This document shows, in pieces, positions 13,301 to 26,445 of a stretch of 64,000 bases of DNA. Under the pieces are notes generated by a model. It searched no databases, was not told the DNA's origin, and saw only the letters and a list, made by a program, of their open reading frames with translations. Source of the DNA: Alectoria sarmentosa (lineage: Eukaryota; Ascomycota; Lecanoromycetes; Lecanorales; Parmeliaceae); the NCBI GenBank assembly GCA_009733775.1, contig WOGZ01000079.1:60266-124265 (forward strand). Reading direction: 5' to 3'. The position numbers were made by a program, and so were the translations under genes. Positions within the stretch are counted from its first letter, which is position 1, and every line of letters begins with the position of its first letter.

Positions 13301-13602
13301 CGATTTGAATTTAAATAAAATTAATGATACGAATAAAACGATTGAGCGTGTTTTAACATTTAAATAAATCTTAATAATTTGATGTTTTAAGGTTTTTTTT
13401 AAATATATGAAACGATTTTTATTATCTGATGAATCGATTAAATTTCGTTTTTTCAAAATAAGATTTAATGCATGATTATCCCGAAAAATAACGAAGCGAA
13501 GCGACTTATAAGTTCGATTTCTTATAGATTTCGCTGATGGAGTATTTCCGTCCAAAAGAATTTACATAGTTTTAATAAAATAAACAACTTACAAATCAAC
13601 AA

Positions 13603-13860
13603 TGTGATTGCAGTGGGTACGGTCATGGCTGTGTGGTTGCGATGGGTACGGCCATGGATATGTGATTGCAGTGACCATGGGTATGTGGTTACAGTGGGTA
13701 CGGCCATGACCATGTGAATGCAGTGAGTACGGCCATGACCATGTGGTTGCAGTGGTCATGGGTATGTGGATGCAGTGGGTACGGCCATGATCATGTGAAT
13801 GCAATGGGTACGGCCATGGTCATGTGGTTGCAGTGGTTACGGCCATGACTTGGCTGAAAT
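13603..13860 (+). repeat. minisatellite, right half (about nine 30-bp units)
   Basis: About nine units of the pattern GTGGTTGCAGTGGGTACGGCC then ATGACCAT, some shortened to about 23 bp. Orientation matches the left half. Neighbouring units differ by transitions and by a GTACGG deletion, as in array turnover. The array has not been converted to AT-rich sequence although its surroundings have. Confidence 0.85.
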
Positions 13861-14085
13861 GGACATGGCCATGATGATTGCGATGACTTATGGGTACGTG
13901 ATGCTCCTTCCTAAATGGTAACGGTTTGACGATGATTTGACAGCCGCTGAACAGCCGTTTGAAAACCTCTTAAAGATGTACAGCGGCTTTTCAACCATCG
14001 TATATCTGATGGAAAACCACCATCGGGTGAACATCGGATGATTATCGGATATATATCGAATGTTAAACTTGTGTGGCGGCCATCT
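13861..14085. repeat. GC-rich flank of minisatellite with inverted CAGCCGCTG and ATCGGATG words
   Basis: CAGCCGCTGAACAGCCGT near 13942 and its inverted relative ACAGCGGCTT near 13979 form a weak stem. GAACATCGGATGATTATCGG near 14028 repeats the unit of the 6725-6998 palindrome. The block [palindrome][minisatellite]-LINE-[minisatellite][palindrome-like] therefore reads as one split unit. It ends near GCGGCCATCTTAG at 14085. Confidence 0.65.
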
Positions 14086-14089
14086 TAGT

Positions 14090-15950
14090 ATTTATATTTT
14101 CAAATTTTTAAAATTTTCGAGATTTATAACGTTTCGAAATGATAAATTAAAAATTAAATTAAATTCGTTAAGATTCGAATTAATAATAACGTGATCATCA
14201 AATTAAATTATTAATAAACCTTTTTTTCGTAAAATTATCAAACTTTTCGACGATTTTATTAAGTAGTTAATTGAATTGTTAAAGTCTTTATTAATAAATA
14301 TTATTTCATTTAATTCATTTATTTAATAATATCAAAAATAATCGTCAAACATTATTTTTAATAATATTATTTTAATAAACTCATCACGTCGTTTTATTAT
14401 ATTTAAAACCTTTATAAAAACGACGATTTATGATAACATTATGTTTTCATTTAATTTTAATTCGAATTCGTTTAATACGAATTTCGATTATTAATAATTA
14501 TAATAAAACATCAACGCTGTTATATAAAGAGTTGTTATTTAAATATTATAACATTTTCAAATATCAATTGATTCAATAAATTCGTTAAAAGATTTAAATT
14601 TAAAAGATTCAATTAACGAGTTAAACATTTCGACGTTATTAAATCGTTAAAATTTATCAAACCTTAATTATTTCGATTTTCATTTTGATAAATTCTATAA
14701 TAAAAACGAGATCGTTATGATAAAGAAAAACATTTATTTTTATAATATCATTCTTTTTATCGAACGTTTATGAGATATCGCGGTTATCAAAGGTTTTTTA
14801 ATAATTAAAATCAATCTTAACACGATTTTAAGAGATACGATTTTACTATGATACATTACGAAATTATTTAATTTTAAAAAATTCGATTTACGAATTAATA
14901 ACGATATCGATGAATAATGTAAAATATTGTTATGTCAATTTAAAAAATTTATGAAGATAACATTTACTTATCTCATTGCGAAGAAATATATTTTAAAAAA
15001 TGTTCATAATCAAAAAAAATTATTCGAATATGTGTAAATAATCGTTTATTATATCAAATTTGTTAACATAAACAATGTCGAAAATCAATTAATATTCGTT
15101 TATTAAGATATAATTATCGAATTACGGGTTTTCGTAAATTCACTTTTCGTTATAATGTCAATTTTTTCATTTATTTAAATATTTGAATTGAAAAAAAAAA
15201 TTTAATTTAAAATATTTCGTTTAAAGTTTTAAGATTTGTTTTAATAACGTGTTATCGAAAACTTTTAATAAGATTCACGATAAAATTAATTAAATGTTAA
15301 TCGTCAAAATCAATAAAATTATGGAAACTAATCGTTCAACTTCAATTTTTATTTAAGATAACCTTTTGATTATTAATATAAATTTTATGATAAAGAATAA
15401 AATGTTTATAATAATTAATAATATGATTATTAATCAAATCGACAATACGTTTCATAAAATAATTCTCTTATCATAACATTTTAATTTCAAATCGTCGATC
15501 CTTCAAGCACGTTCGTTTCGACGTCGTCGAATTAATTCAAATAATCAAATTTTTTTTTTCAAAATGAAAGGTTTTTAAAACGAGATGATCGCGATTATTA
15601 AAATAATAATAATAAACAATCATGATAATCAAAAAATATTTATCATAATCAAATCGTTATTTATTAAGCAAATCATAAAGATTAAATTATTAATAATCAA
15701 ATCGATTATGATAATGAAAATTAATTCGAACATGATTATAAGTATAAATCGTAAAATGTTTATTAAGACGAATCGTTTAAGGAAAGTTTCGTTAATAATT
15801 ATAATCACGAAGAAAATCAATTTTATAATGAAATTTATGTTAATTTCGTTAATGTTTATATTGTTTATCGTGATTATAATACGTTTTTTAAATAAAAATC
15901 GAAATTATATAAACATTTATGAAAAGATTGTTTATTAAACGTTATAAAAA
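14090..15950 (+). pseudogene. gypsy D gag
   Basis: A Gag start of the type 'RFITFRND' reads at about 14118. Capsid-like sequence follows at about 14780-15210, including 'YVxIIVYYIKFVNINNVENQLIFVY..IIIELRVFV', which is characteristic of the Gag capsid of one fungal Ty3/gypsy group. The downstream part (15585-15938) is open but rich in Ile, Met and Lys; this is a RIP-shifted version of a Ser/Thr/Arg-rich linker. Gag N-terminal sequence is separated from the 5' LTR by the GC-rich block and LINE. Frames are broken. Confidence 0.65.
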
Positions 15951-16179
15951 AGATGAAATTATTAAAATTTATCGTAATTCGTCAATAAACGATAATGTTA
16001 ATTTTCAATTATCAAATTGAGATTATCGAATTTGATGTTATCGACATTTCAAATTTAAATATAAATTGTATTTTTCGAAAATGAAATTACGCTCACATCT
16101 TTATACGTTTACGAAATGAATTTAATAATAAAAAAGCTTATATAAACATAAATTATAAAATTACGTTAATAAACAAATC

Positions 16180-19100
16180 ATGATTATTAATATTGTTATT
16201 TTTTATAAAATACGAAAAATAACGTCGCCTCTTTATATTAAAGGCCTTGAATTAATAATGTATAACATCGATAAATATGTTTTGATTTCGACTTACATTT
16301 TTATCGTCAAAAATAACATTAAGATTCTTTATCGTATTCATAAAAAAATTCATTTTATTAATAATTTAAAAGCTCATATGTTATTAAATAATGACATTAT
16401 AAATCCTAAAAAAAATTGTGTTAAATGTATCGCAAAATAAGACGTATATTAATAATTGCGAAGTCATTATTATCATAATAAATTAATAACGAAATTCATA
16501 TCAAAAAAGAATCATTTATGTTAAAAAAACTTTGATCATAATTTTTCATATTGATATTATAATATCAATTAACACTCCGAAAACATTATTTATAAAAGAC
16601 TTTATTTTCGAACTTATAACATAACGTGATTTTACGATGTACGCTCATTTGATGAATTCGAATATTATAAAAATGTTTATCAAAAATGAGATCGATCATA
16701 TCATATAAATTTTTAAGAAATTTCGTTTAAACATGTTATGCGAAATCGATTACAAAAACATATTTTTCGTCGAGTTTACGATTTTATGAAGCAAAAATTT
16801 ATTAAACAAAGATTTATTAAAATCTTTCGCAAACATCAATTAAATTAAGAAAATAATCATTCTTGTTATAATAACATTAATGTCTTTAATAAAAAAATTA
16901 TTAATCTTTACTCATAACGTCGTCGCAAATCAAACAAATGTCGTTAAAAAAACCAAATTATCAAACGAAATCATGATTTATGATAACAATCACGATATAA
17001 AAATCTTTGCGAATTTAATAAATAAATTTCTTATTTTTTAACAAGACGAAAGCTTTATTAAGATATTTAAAAAAAATTAAATAAAAGTATCGCTGCGTGA
17101 TAATTAATAATTCAAATTATCAAAAACGAATTATATTAAAATTTATTCGTTGAATATCAAAGATAAAATTATCATTAACGAAATATTCGACGATTTATAA
17201 TGATAAAACAAATTTAAATACATCACGAAATTTATATCATTCAATTATTTAATGTTTATTATATAAAAAACCTTATTTAACGACAAGCGCAAAGGTAAAA
17301 CAATAATCGATATTAAAAATTTCAACGATCTTATCGTGTTTAACGTATATTTAATATCGTTACAATCAAACATTATAGCAAAATTAATAAAATGCACGCA
17401 TTTATTTATACTTAATGTTATGTTTTTTTTTATCAATGATTAATGTATTACGATTATCGTTATATGCTCATTATGATTTCTCATCGTAAATAAAAAACTT
17501 TTAATGTATTAATTATGAAATGTATAAATTTTATAATATACGTATAACGATAAATTGATAAAATCTTATATCTTATAAAGGAGTTCGCTCAAATTTATAT
17601 CGACGATATTATTATTAATTTCAAAAGCTTTTTAAAGCATATCGCAAATTTACGAAAATTATTTTTATTATTAATGAAATATAACATTATCATAACGTCA
17701 AAAAAGACATTTCTCAATTATTCGAATATCAATTTATTAAATCGTAAAATTGATTCATTTGATATGATTATAACAAAAAACAAATTTAAAGTAATCAACG
17801 TTATTATCTATCTTGTTATCCTTAACGATTTAAAACATTATTTAAATTTGATAAATTATTTGCGGAGTGTTATTCATTATTATGCACAATTCATTAATTC
17901 GTTATAAGTTTTAAAGATTTTTTTGTTTAAAAAAGCATTTAATAAAGGCAATTTACGTCGTATTTATTCGTTCAAATTTCGTTTGTTAAAGGCTTTTTCA
18001 TAAAAAGAAATAAGCTTTAATAATTTATAAAAAGTTTTAAATAAGTCATTTTTATTTATACATTTTAACGATAATAGGATTTTATAAATAAATCTTAATG
18101 TTTCGCGAGAATAAAATTTCGATATATAAATTTTTTATGTTAAAAAGAATTATATAATAGAAAGTAATAATAAAAGCAAATAATCATTAAGAATTATTAT
18201 AAAGTCAATCATATTTTTATCAAAAATGTTAATAGTCGTTGAAAAAAATTATTAATTTATTAAACTGAAAATAATAGGCTTTATATAAATCATTAAAAAA
18301 AATTGATATTTTATAAAGTCGTTTAAACACTTTATTATCATTCAAATAAATCATTCAATTATTTTAAACATTATGAAATAATCTTCGATTACGTTTATTA
18401 TTTTTATAATGAGAATAAACGTTCACTTGATACGTGCTTCGCAATTTTTTCGATAATTTCGTTTCGATATAAGACATAAGTTAAATAAAGAGCACATCGT
18501 TTTCGATATATTATCACGTTTCGTTAACAATAAATCAACGTTATTCGAAGATTATTTGAAATTTGATATCTTATACGATTACGTTACGCAAGTATTGAAT
18601 TTTATCAAAAACTTTTACGCTTACTCTATTATCATTATATAAATAAACGAAGTTTTTCGTAATAAACTTATGCTTAATTATACAATAAATCCTTATTAAT
18701 AAAAAATCGTTATTATTATTAATGAAAACGCAAAGCACGTAATTATCGATGAGGATATCAATTTTTTTTTCATTCGAAAAGATAAAGGTTTTATCTTTCA
18801 TAGAAATAAATTCATAAATCTTAAAAGATTATGTATATCTATATCGCTGATCAAAGAAATCTTTTAAATAATTTATGATAACGATTATTTAAACTTTGAA
18901 AAGACTTTCGACGTTATCTTCAAATTATGATATATACGAAATTTATTTAAACACTTATATGATTATATTAAGTATTGTTTCGATTGTTTAACGTTATAAA
19001 CTCGTTGTTATAAGTTTTACGATTATTTTTAACTTATAGAAAACTTAATCATATTTTTTTACATTTTGATATTTGATTTCATTTTCGTTATGTTATTATT

Positions 19101-20200
19101 CAACGAAGGCTTCGATTATGTTATAATAATTATAGATAAATTTAATAAGCGTAACATTTATATTTTTGATAAATTTATATGAAATGTTAAAAATTGAATC
19201 ATAACTTTATTTAATCGTTTTAATATCGACGATTAAGAAATATTAAATATTTTGCTCTTCGATAGAGATCTCAAATTTTTATTCGATTTATAAAAGATTA
19301 TATTTAATAAGTTTAAAGTTAAATTATTATATTTTATTGTTTATTATTTTTAAATAAATGATAATAATAAACGCATAAATCAAATAATTGAAATCGCGTT
19401 TCGCTTTTATATGCATATTTTGAAAAAGTTTTTCGCATAATTTATCGTCTTATCACGTTTATAAGTCTTATTCAATAATGCATAATCGATAATTATTATG
19501 AAATCGTCGAATGAAGTATCATATAAGTTTTTATTTAATAAACGACTTAACTTGTTCACCTCAGATTTATCATAATAAAATCATATTAAAGTTAAGATCG
19601 AAATTATCGACGTCATCAATTTCGTTTAAATGAATTAAAAGTTTCATTATAATTGTAAATATTAATTTATATATTTCAAAAAAGAAAATAAAATATTTCT
19701 TCGTTTATATAAAAGTTATTTTATATCATAATTTATTAATTTTATCAAAACAAAAAAGTTTAAATAACGTTATATTGGTTTTTTCGAAGTCATTGACAAA
19801 ATAAAAAAACAAACTTATCGCCTTAATATTTTTAATCATTAATGAATTCATTTAATCTTTTTAATTGCACAGTTAAAATCATAATTTGATATAAATTCAT
19901 TCGATAAATCTTTATTAAATAAACTTGATTTAATTTACGTTAAAAAAAAATATCGTCGAATATAAATCTTATATCATTAAACGTTTTTTTAATAAATGAG
20001 TTTCGCGATGTGATAAAGAATATTCAATTGAATACTTATTACGCTGATAAGATTATGATCTTAAATACGATCAATGATATAATATCAAACATTTGAATAA
20101 CGTCTTAAATTTAATATAAGAATATAAGATAACTATATAAGTAACGAATCGTTTTATTATAAAACTTTTCTTATTGAAACCTTCGTTAATCGATTATCTC
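16180..20200 (+). pseudogene. gypsy D pol (protease, RT, RNase H, integrase)
   Basis: The protease-region frame 16180-16440 is open and ends in 'NLKAHMLLNNDII', matching the fungal gypsy protease 'LKA-ML-G-DI' motif. RT reads from about 17160 ('FNDKRKGKTIIDIKNFNDLI'). Its catalytic YIDD is intact at 17596-17607, and the 'LKHYLNLINYLRSVIHYYAQF' RT/RNase H joint is open at 17674-17907. RNase H follows to about 18500. Integrase zinc and DDE regions lie at about 18950-19600 ('IIVDKFNKR', 'FDRDLKFL'), then a C-terminal tail to about 20190. Many stops. The family is chromovirus-like; no chromodomain was seen in D itself. Confidence 0.8.
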
Positions 20201-20758
20201 GTTGATTAATTTATCGTTATAATAACAATCAAAAAAATAATCGAAACATTTTTTTCGTTAAAGGTTTTCGCATAACACCTTATTATCATAATAACTTTAT
20301 CTTCGTCGATCAATCGTTTAATTATCGAATTTTTTCTTTTATCGAAGTCTTTTATAGAGCAATTAATTATTGCTGTTATGATATCACGAAAAATAACTTC
20401 TTTATCGATTTCCGCGAAACTTTTAATAGTTACATTTTTATTAATCTCAATAAACATTACGTCAATATATGAATTTCGTCGAAATGAACGTTTTTTGTTA
20501 TAACAATAACTTTGTCGATCAAATAATAATTTACGTTAAGTCGATGTCTTTTTGATTTGATAAAGGGAATTTTCAAAGCTAGATTTGAGGTAATAACGAC
20601 GACGTCGTTAAAGCCTTTCGTAACAAAGAATGAATCAATATCGACATAATAATATTATTATGAGAGAATGAGAATTATTTACTATTTGTTTTATCTATTA
20701 TAAACTTTTGCTTGCATTATAACGAAATCGTTATACATTTTTTTTGTTTATAACATAT
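20201..20758 (+). other. 3' part of gypsy D
   Basis: Between the integrase tail and the 3' LTR. No domain is recognised and no clear polypurine tract is left next to the LTR. The minus-strand open frame at 20206-20457 is antisense to this tail and has no family resemblance. Confidence 0.5.
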
Positions 20759-20938
20759 TATCACGATGTCGTGTTGAGCATTTACCTTGTCAAGGTATCT
20801 GCCTTATTTATCAGTTGTATTTATCAAGTAAATACCTTGCCAAGCGCATGGCTTGACATGTTTACATAAGTAGTTAATCTTACGAGAAAAAATGATCAAC
20901 TTACACACCATCAATGAATATTCCATGTTGTCTTTACA
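20759..20938 (+). repeat. 3' LTR of gypsy D
   Basis: Begins TATCACG (from TGTCACG) and ends CTTTACA. It aligns with 6168-6348 and is followed by the ATTAA duplicate. Confidence 0.9.
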
Positions 20939-20943
20939 ATTAA

Positions 20944-23900
20944 CCAACGTTCTCTTATTTGAGTTATGATTTTCAATAATAGTTAAAAGAAATTAATAAT
21001 TTTTTCACATTTTAACGTTGTAATTCTTATCGTCGATTTTAAAAATCGATTTTTAAAATTATCAAATGATCGCGATTTTCTTTTCGAATTATAAAAATTT
21101 AACATTTTATCAATATATGCTTTCATCGTCGATTATAACATATTAAAAAGTTTCGTTAAAAATAATATTGATTATATTATAAGTTTATAACGCAAAGTTA
21201 AATTAAAAATAATTATCGATTATAAAATAACGAAATATTACGTTATAATTTTTTTTGAATATAATTTTAATACGAAAACATTAAAGCGTTCGTTTAATCG
21301 AATTAAATCTAATTTATATAAACTTATAATTGTAACGATAACATTTATTGTTATTATAATCTTTATTATTCTAAAAGAAATACACGTTACGAAAGTCACA
21401 TTATATAATACGTTTAAAACAAAATTCTCGATTCTTGTTATGATAAATTAATTTTTTCGTTATAATAAAACACAAAAAGTGTTAAAAACGTGTTTGTATT
21501 AAAATGAATAAATATTTCGTTGTTTGATAGTTGATAAAAACTTTATAAATTAAAGTAAATATGTATTTATTCGTTTAATTAAAAGAATAAAAATGTTATA
21601 AATAAGAAGTTCGATAAGCTATATAATTAAAATCGAAATAAATAAAAATTATCGTAATATTCTTTTTGTTTTATATTTTGTGATTTGAACGATGATTTTA
21701 AAAGATTATAAAGATTATGTAATAATAAATATTCGAGCATTAAATAAAATTATAATGTTAAACATTTATCTCGTGCTCTCGTAAACGAATATTCTTATTA
21801 CGAAAAAAATTGTTAAATTTACATTCACGATTAACGCTATTAACTTTTTTTATTAATGATAAATAAATTTAACATATCGATATCGTTTTATTATATCGTT
21901 ATATCGTGATTAAAAATCTTTTAAAGTGTTAATTATAAATTATCGTAATTCTTTTGCGTATATATAAAAAAGAATAAACAAAATATTACGCTCGTATTGT
22001 TATTTTTATCGAGCGTATATTAATAATATTATGATTTTTTTTATATCGTTAAAGAAATATTGAATATATCTGCGATTTGTCTTTTTAACATTTAAAAAAA
22101 TGAATATTCATTTATCATCACGAAAATTCTTTTTTGATTATATTTTTGTTTAATTATAAATTAAAAAGTCGATGTTTTGAAATTAATAACGATAAAAAAA
22201 AGTTTATCGTTATAACGAATCTTTTTTTTTCAAAAACGCTCGCTCAGCTCGAAAAATATCTCGATTTTATCGAATATTTAAAATAATATATAATATACTA
22301 TATTAATATAACAAAATTTTTATAATTACGAAAAACGTTTTTAAATAAATTGAATCGAGATTTATAGGATAATGCACACAGAAAATCGATCGATAACATA
22401 TATTTATTAATGTTTACTCTTAAAAAATTAAACGCTTTTTATCAATTATAAAAACATTTATTTCATTTATAATTCTTTATTATTTCGATGATAAATAATA
22501 ATTTTATGTGAAATTTGATGATAATAAAGATTTCGATTATAAAACGTATGTTTATTATTTTTTCAACGACGAAAATCAAATAACGAGTTCGTCGAAATAA
22601 GATTTTAACAAATTGTTTTTTTTAATCGTTTGTTCACGCACGTTGAAATTCGTTATATAATTAAAACAAAAATACATATTATTATTATTTATATAAATCA
22701 TTCGATAATAATATTAATCGTTAAATAAATAAATTTTAATATTATTTCGATTGAGAAGCTCAATTTACGATTAATTTATATTTCGAAATATTTATAAAGT
22801 TTTCGTTCAAATGTTCGTTATAAATTAAAAAAGACGAATATGATTTTTAACGCGTTATCAAAATTGATAAATTGTGAATATCGCGTCGAAACGAACGAAT
22901 TTATCGAATAAATCAAATGCTTTTTTATTATTTTCGTGATTATAAATCTTGCCTTTCGATAACGATTTTTAAATAATTATTAAAAATTTCGTTAAATATG
23001 AATGTTACTTTTTATACGAAAAAACGCAATTTTGAAAAAAATGTTACAATCATATTATATAAAATAATCGACGATTTATTTTATTTCGATAACGATAAAC
23101 GAAGGTTATAATTTTATATACTAATTGTTATAACAAGTAAGGTCTTTAAATTAACATATAATAAAATAAATCATTTTAATTACGCTTATATACATGAACG
23201 ATTTATTAAAAAATTTACATCTTCAATATAATAACGAAATTTCATAAGTTTATTCGATATTGTTTTCATTATTAATTGAATTAAATTTCGCGTTATAAAT
23301 CGTATAATTTTTTGCAATCAATTATTTCGTTTATTAAATTATTTCACACGTTAATTATTGATCTCATTTTAACATTTTCGAAATCGCAATCGTTGTTAAA
23401 CGAATGCGATTATATTTTGTTAATAATCGATAAATTTCTTAAAATTATTATTTTCATTTTTGATAAAATTATATAAAATGTTAAATAATAAATAATTAAA
23501 CTTTTAAATCGTTTAACAAAAAATCAATTGAAATTTATTACGAGTGTTATTTTTCGATAAGAATAAATTTTTTATAATTAATTTATAAAAGCAGATTTTC
23601 ATTTTCATGAAAATCGATTTATTATATTCGACGATATGACATTTTCAAATCGACGACGTTTTAAAACAATTAAATCAAGCGATCGAGATAATTCTTCGCT
23701 ATTATATCGTCGCTTTCGACGATATAAAATTATAATTTATTATTCTTTCAAAAATGTCGACGACATTGAATAGTTTTACAAAATACAACTTCATAATTTG
23801 AACGTTTATTTAAATTATATACGATTTTCGTATTCGTGAAAAACTTAACTTATTACGAATTGAAATCTCGATTCAATTAATTTAAAAATAAAAATTATTA

Positions 23901-24172
23901 CGAAAATAAAGGTTGTTACGATAACAATTTATTTTATTGTTATTAAAAATGTAATTAAAATCGATGTTTTAATTGATTAACGCAAAATATTATCGCTTAA
24001 AGTTATTATTTTTATTATATCGTCAATTTCTCATTAAATTATCACATTTATAAAAACAATTTCTTTTAATAAAAAATTAATTTCTTAATCATTTTTTGTT
24101 ACGAAAATATTTTTCAACGAAACGCTTAAAGCACATTTTATCGTCTTTCGTATCATTATTATAAACGAATAT
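20944..24172 (+). pseudogene. gypsy G2 pol, main part (protease end, RT, RNase H, integrase)
   Basis: This continues G2 after the excised D. RT reads from about 21700 ('KDYKDYVIINIRALNKI', compare KDWR--V-DIRALN). The active-site box lies at 22016-22027 and reads YINN in place of YVDD or YIDD, through G-to-A changes on both Asp codons. RNase H lies at about 22350-22850. Integrase lies at about 23310-23800, with 'DKFLKIIIFIFDKII' and a 'HTL-ID-IL' motif. The frame is cut at 24172 by copia A and continues at 38519. D is clearly the better preserved of the two gypsy elements. Confidence 0.75.
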
Positions 24173-24296
24173 TGTCGAAATTCAGGTCACGTGATAGGTC
24201 ACGTGACACGGGCGCATGCGCTTATAGCATAGTCGCACTTTCCTTCGTAGCACTCTTAAAATAATATAATTAAGTGTTCTACATTATATTTTCACA
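24173..24296 (+). repeat. 5' LTR of copia A
   Basis: Paired with 31212-31335. It carries two CACGTG boxes (24188-24193 and 24200-24205) and the palindrome GCGCATGCGC (24212-24221). No TATA box can be trusted in such AT-rich sequence. Confidence 0.95.
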
Positions 24297-24309
24297 GGTT
24301 ATAAACTCG
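24297..24309 (+). promoter_or_regulatory. primer binding site, half-tRNA type (initiator tRNA-Met anticodon loop)
   Basis: GGTTATAAACTCG lies directly after the 5' LTR. At the same place C has GATTATGAGCCCG and B1 has GATTATGAGCCCG. The undamaged form complements the GGGCTCATAAC anticodon stem-loop of initiator tRNA-Met, as in Drosophila copia. Here G-to-A and C-to-T changes fit RIP. Confidence 0.75.
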
Positions 24310-26445
24310 AATTTGCCCGGCGATCGTTATAAACATGATTTATTTATTCATTATTATGATTATAATTGTTTTCAAATATTTCATATTCATCGCAATGAAA
24401 CAATCAATTATAAAGGTCTTTATTCAATTAATCTCTTTGAGATAAACAATTTTCATTTGTAAAATGATCTTTAATTTGAGCGGTCATGATTCGAAATTCG
24501 AAAATTGAAAACCTTTCAGCCCTCGACAAGCCGAAATTATTCATTTTTAATCGAAATCGCATGCGATTTACGATCGTGCGATCGAATCATAATAAGATCT
24601 TTATAACATTGTTAATTTCTCTGCGTGAAACACATTAAACAAAAAAAAAAATGCGCCCTTGTTTTTATGACATTTCATCAATTTGATGATTTGTATTTTT
24701 AATGATATATCGAGTTAATAAGACAAATTGAATGATTAAATGTCAACATTATTATCAATTTGATTATCATTTAAAACAATTTAAAATTGACTTCATTATT
24801 ACTTAAACGCTTAAAAGTCTGTTTGAAACCAAAAATAACAAATTTTGTGTGTCAAAGTTAACGTTTTGATTTCAAAAACCTTTTGAAAAAAGAGGTTGAG
24901 ATTTTATTATCGAATTTTTTATTCGTTATCAATAACATCTTATCATCGTAATTATGAAATTTAATTAATTTTAATTTTACGATGATAATCGTCGAAGCGA
25001 ATATTTTAAATTCGAGTTTTTGATTGAATAATATAAAAAGGATGCGAATTCTTTAAGAAGGTCTACACGTTTGCAATTGCACTCAATATAATTTTAATCG
25101 AACTCAATTTTTATTATTAAATTCAAAATCAAATTCTTCGTATTATTAACATCATTTCATTATAATATTATCGTTTAAATTTATCATTAATTCTCGCATA
25201 AGCACTTTTCATTATTATTATAAAACCTTGAAACATAACGATAACAATTAATTGATATCGATAAAGATTTAAACAACTTTGACGAAGATTAATAAAACAT
25301 TTATTTCATTTTTTTCACATTATCGTTATGCGATAACGATTTTGAAATCAGCGAGAAGTCATTTAACGTTTTAAACGATATTGAAATTTTTGATTTGCGC
25401 GTTAAAGACAAACGATCTCGCTTATCAACTTTTTTTGAAACGTTCGAATCATCCTCTGAATCATCATTAGATTTATTCGTTTCGACGCCTTTTCAGAGCG
25501 GCGATATTCTCGATTCGCCTTTTATCGTGATAAAAGAATTTTCATTTTCGTTATCTTCGTCATTATTATCAATCTTTTATATCTTTTTATTTGTTTCTCT
25601 CGATATCGATGATTGAATTCAACATTTAAAATGTTATTGAAAATGTTTTTATGAATGATAAAGACAGTTTTCCTCTGATTTTCATTATCATTTTAAAATT
25701 TATTATCGAATATATCAAATGAAACGAAGATATTAACGATTAATTAATGTTGAACAATTTTCAATTCTTTATTAATATTATTAAGCCTAAAATTTGCGTG
25801 ATTATTCGTTAACGTCTTAATTACGTTGATTATTAATTTATTAAAAAACATAATGAAAATCCTTAAATTATGCTGAACGTTATTAATGTTTATTATAAAT
25901 TTATGAATTTTAAATTTTATATCGAGCTTATACGTCAATTGCACAATATCAACATCAATTTCGAAGAGAACGTTCATTAATACGAAAAGAATTTTCGCAA
26001 GGTTAACGTCGAAATCGTTAATTTAAACGACTCATTATCATTGTCGAAACTTTATTTCATTTAATTTTTTCTTATAAAATTCGACGAAGTTTACGATGTC
26101 TTTGTGATAATTTATATTTAAATTCATATATTATATAATTCGAAAGCAGTTAAATTCGATTTGATTATTTATGATGTAATGAATAAAGAGCGTTATATGC
26201 TCGTAATCAAAGAAGGTGATATCGTTATGCTCGCTCATCGCAATAATAAAAATAAATAATTCATTAAAAGCGATTTCGACGACTTTGATTTTATCAATCG
26301 CGAAATTTGTGTTTTTTATAAAGTCGCTGATCACAAATTCAAGCATTTTTTAATTAAATGTTAAATCAAATTCCCTCATTTAAAATTTGAAAAGTTTATA
26401 AATGAATAAAAAAAGAAAAAAAAGGCGCAAATCGATGTCATTTAT
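24310..26445 (+). pseudogene. copia A gag
   Basis: Located between the primer site and the protease frame. The leader up to about 24660 aligns with that of C. Gag-like sequence follows; the part at 26100-26440 precedes the protease in the usual way and is rich in Lys at 26400-26440 (AAAAAAGAAAAAAAAGG run). Open stretches at 25395-25616 (plus) and 25744-25977 or 26131-26346 (minus) show no family resemblance; the minus ones are antisense. No zinc knuckle is clear. Confidence 0.6.

Larger units (their letters stand above)
7146..13602 (+). mobile_element. LINE (non-LTR retrotransposon), inserted in the minisatellite
   Basis: The stretch lies between two halves of a minisatellite array. It starts with a GC-rich leader (CCTCAAGGGGGCACAAAG) and ends in an A-rich tail (ACTTACAAATCAACA). 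Both flanks carry the array word ATGGTTGCAGTGGG or ATGTGATTGCAGTGGG, so a target duplication is plausible but cannot be told apart from the array. Inside are a basic, Lys-rich ORF1-like region, an endonuclease-like region and a LINE-type reverse transcriptase on plus. The exact ends are uncertain by about 20 bp. Confidence 0.7.
6168..20938 (+). mobile_element. Ty3/gypsy retrotransposon D, inserted in G2, itself containing a LINE
   Basis: LTRs of 180-181 bp lie at 6168-6348 and 20759-20938, flanked by a perfect 5-bp duplication ATTAA (6163-6167 and 20939-20943). The internal region carries gag (about 14100-15950), protease (about 16180-16860), RT (17160-18050), RNase H (to about 18700) and integrase (about 19000-19600), all on plus. 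The total of 14.8 kb is explained by a GC-rich block split by a LINE between 6716 and 14085. Removing these leaves about 7.4 kb, a normal gypsy size. Confidence 0.85.

Noticed and set aside
13522..13804. Open frames rich in His, Pro and Tyr on minus (13522-13713 and 13589-13804)
   Set aside because: They translate the 30-bp minisatellite units in two frames; periodic product, no start context, no family.
13603..13860. CRISPR-like array
   Set aside because: Units are contiguous with no unique spacers, lengths vary between 23 and 30 bp, and the setting is a eukaryotic retroelement region.
15585..15938. Hydrophobic Ile/Met-rich 117-codon frame that looks like membrane segments
   Set aside because: It lies in gypsy D gag. 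The hydrophobicity fits RIP turning Thr codons into Ile or Met, not a membrane protein.
25395..25616. Ser-rich 73-codon open frame
   Set aside because: Lies within copia A gag. The setting gives no independent promoter or homology; best read as part of the gag or a shadow frame.
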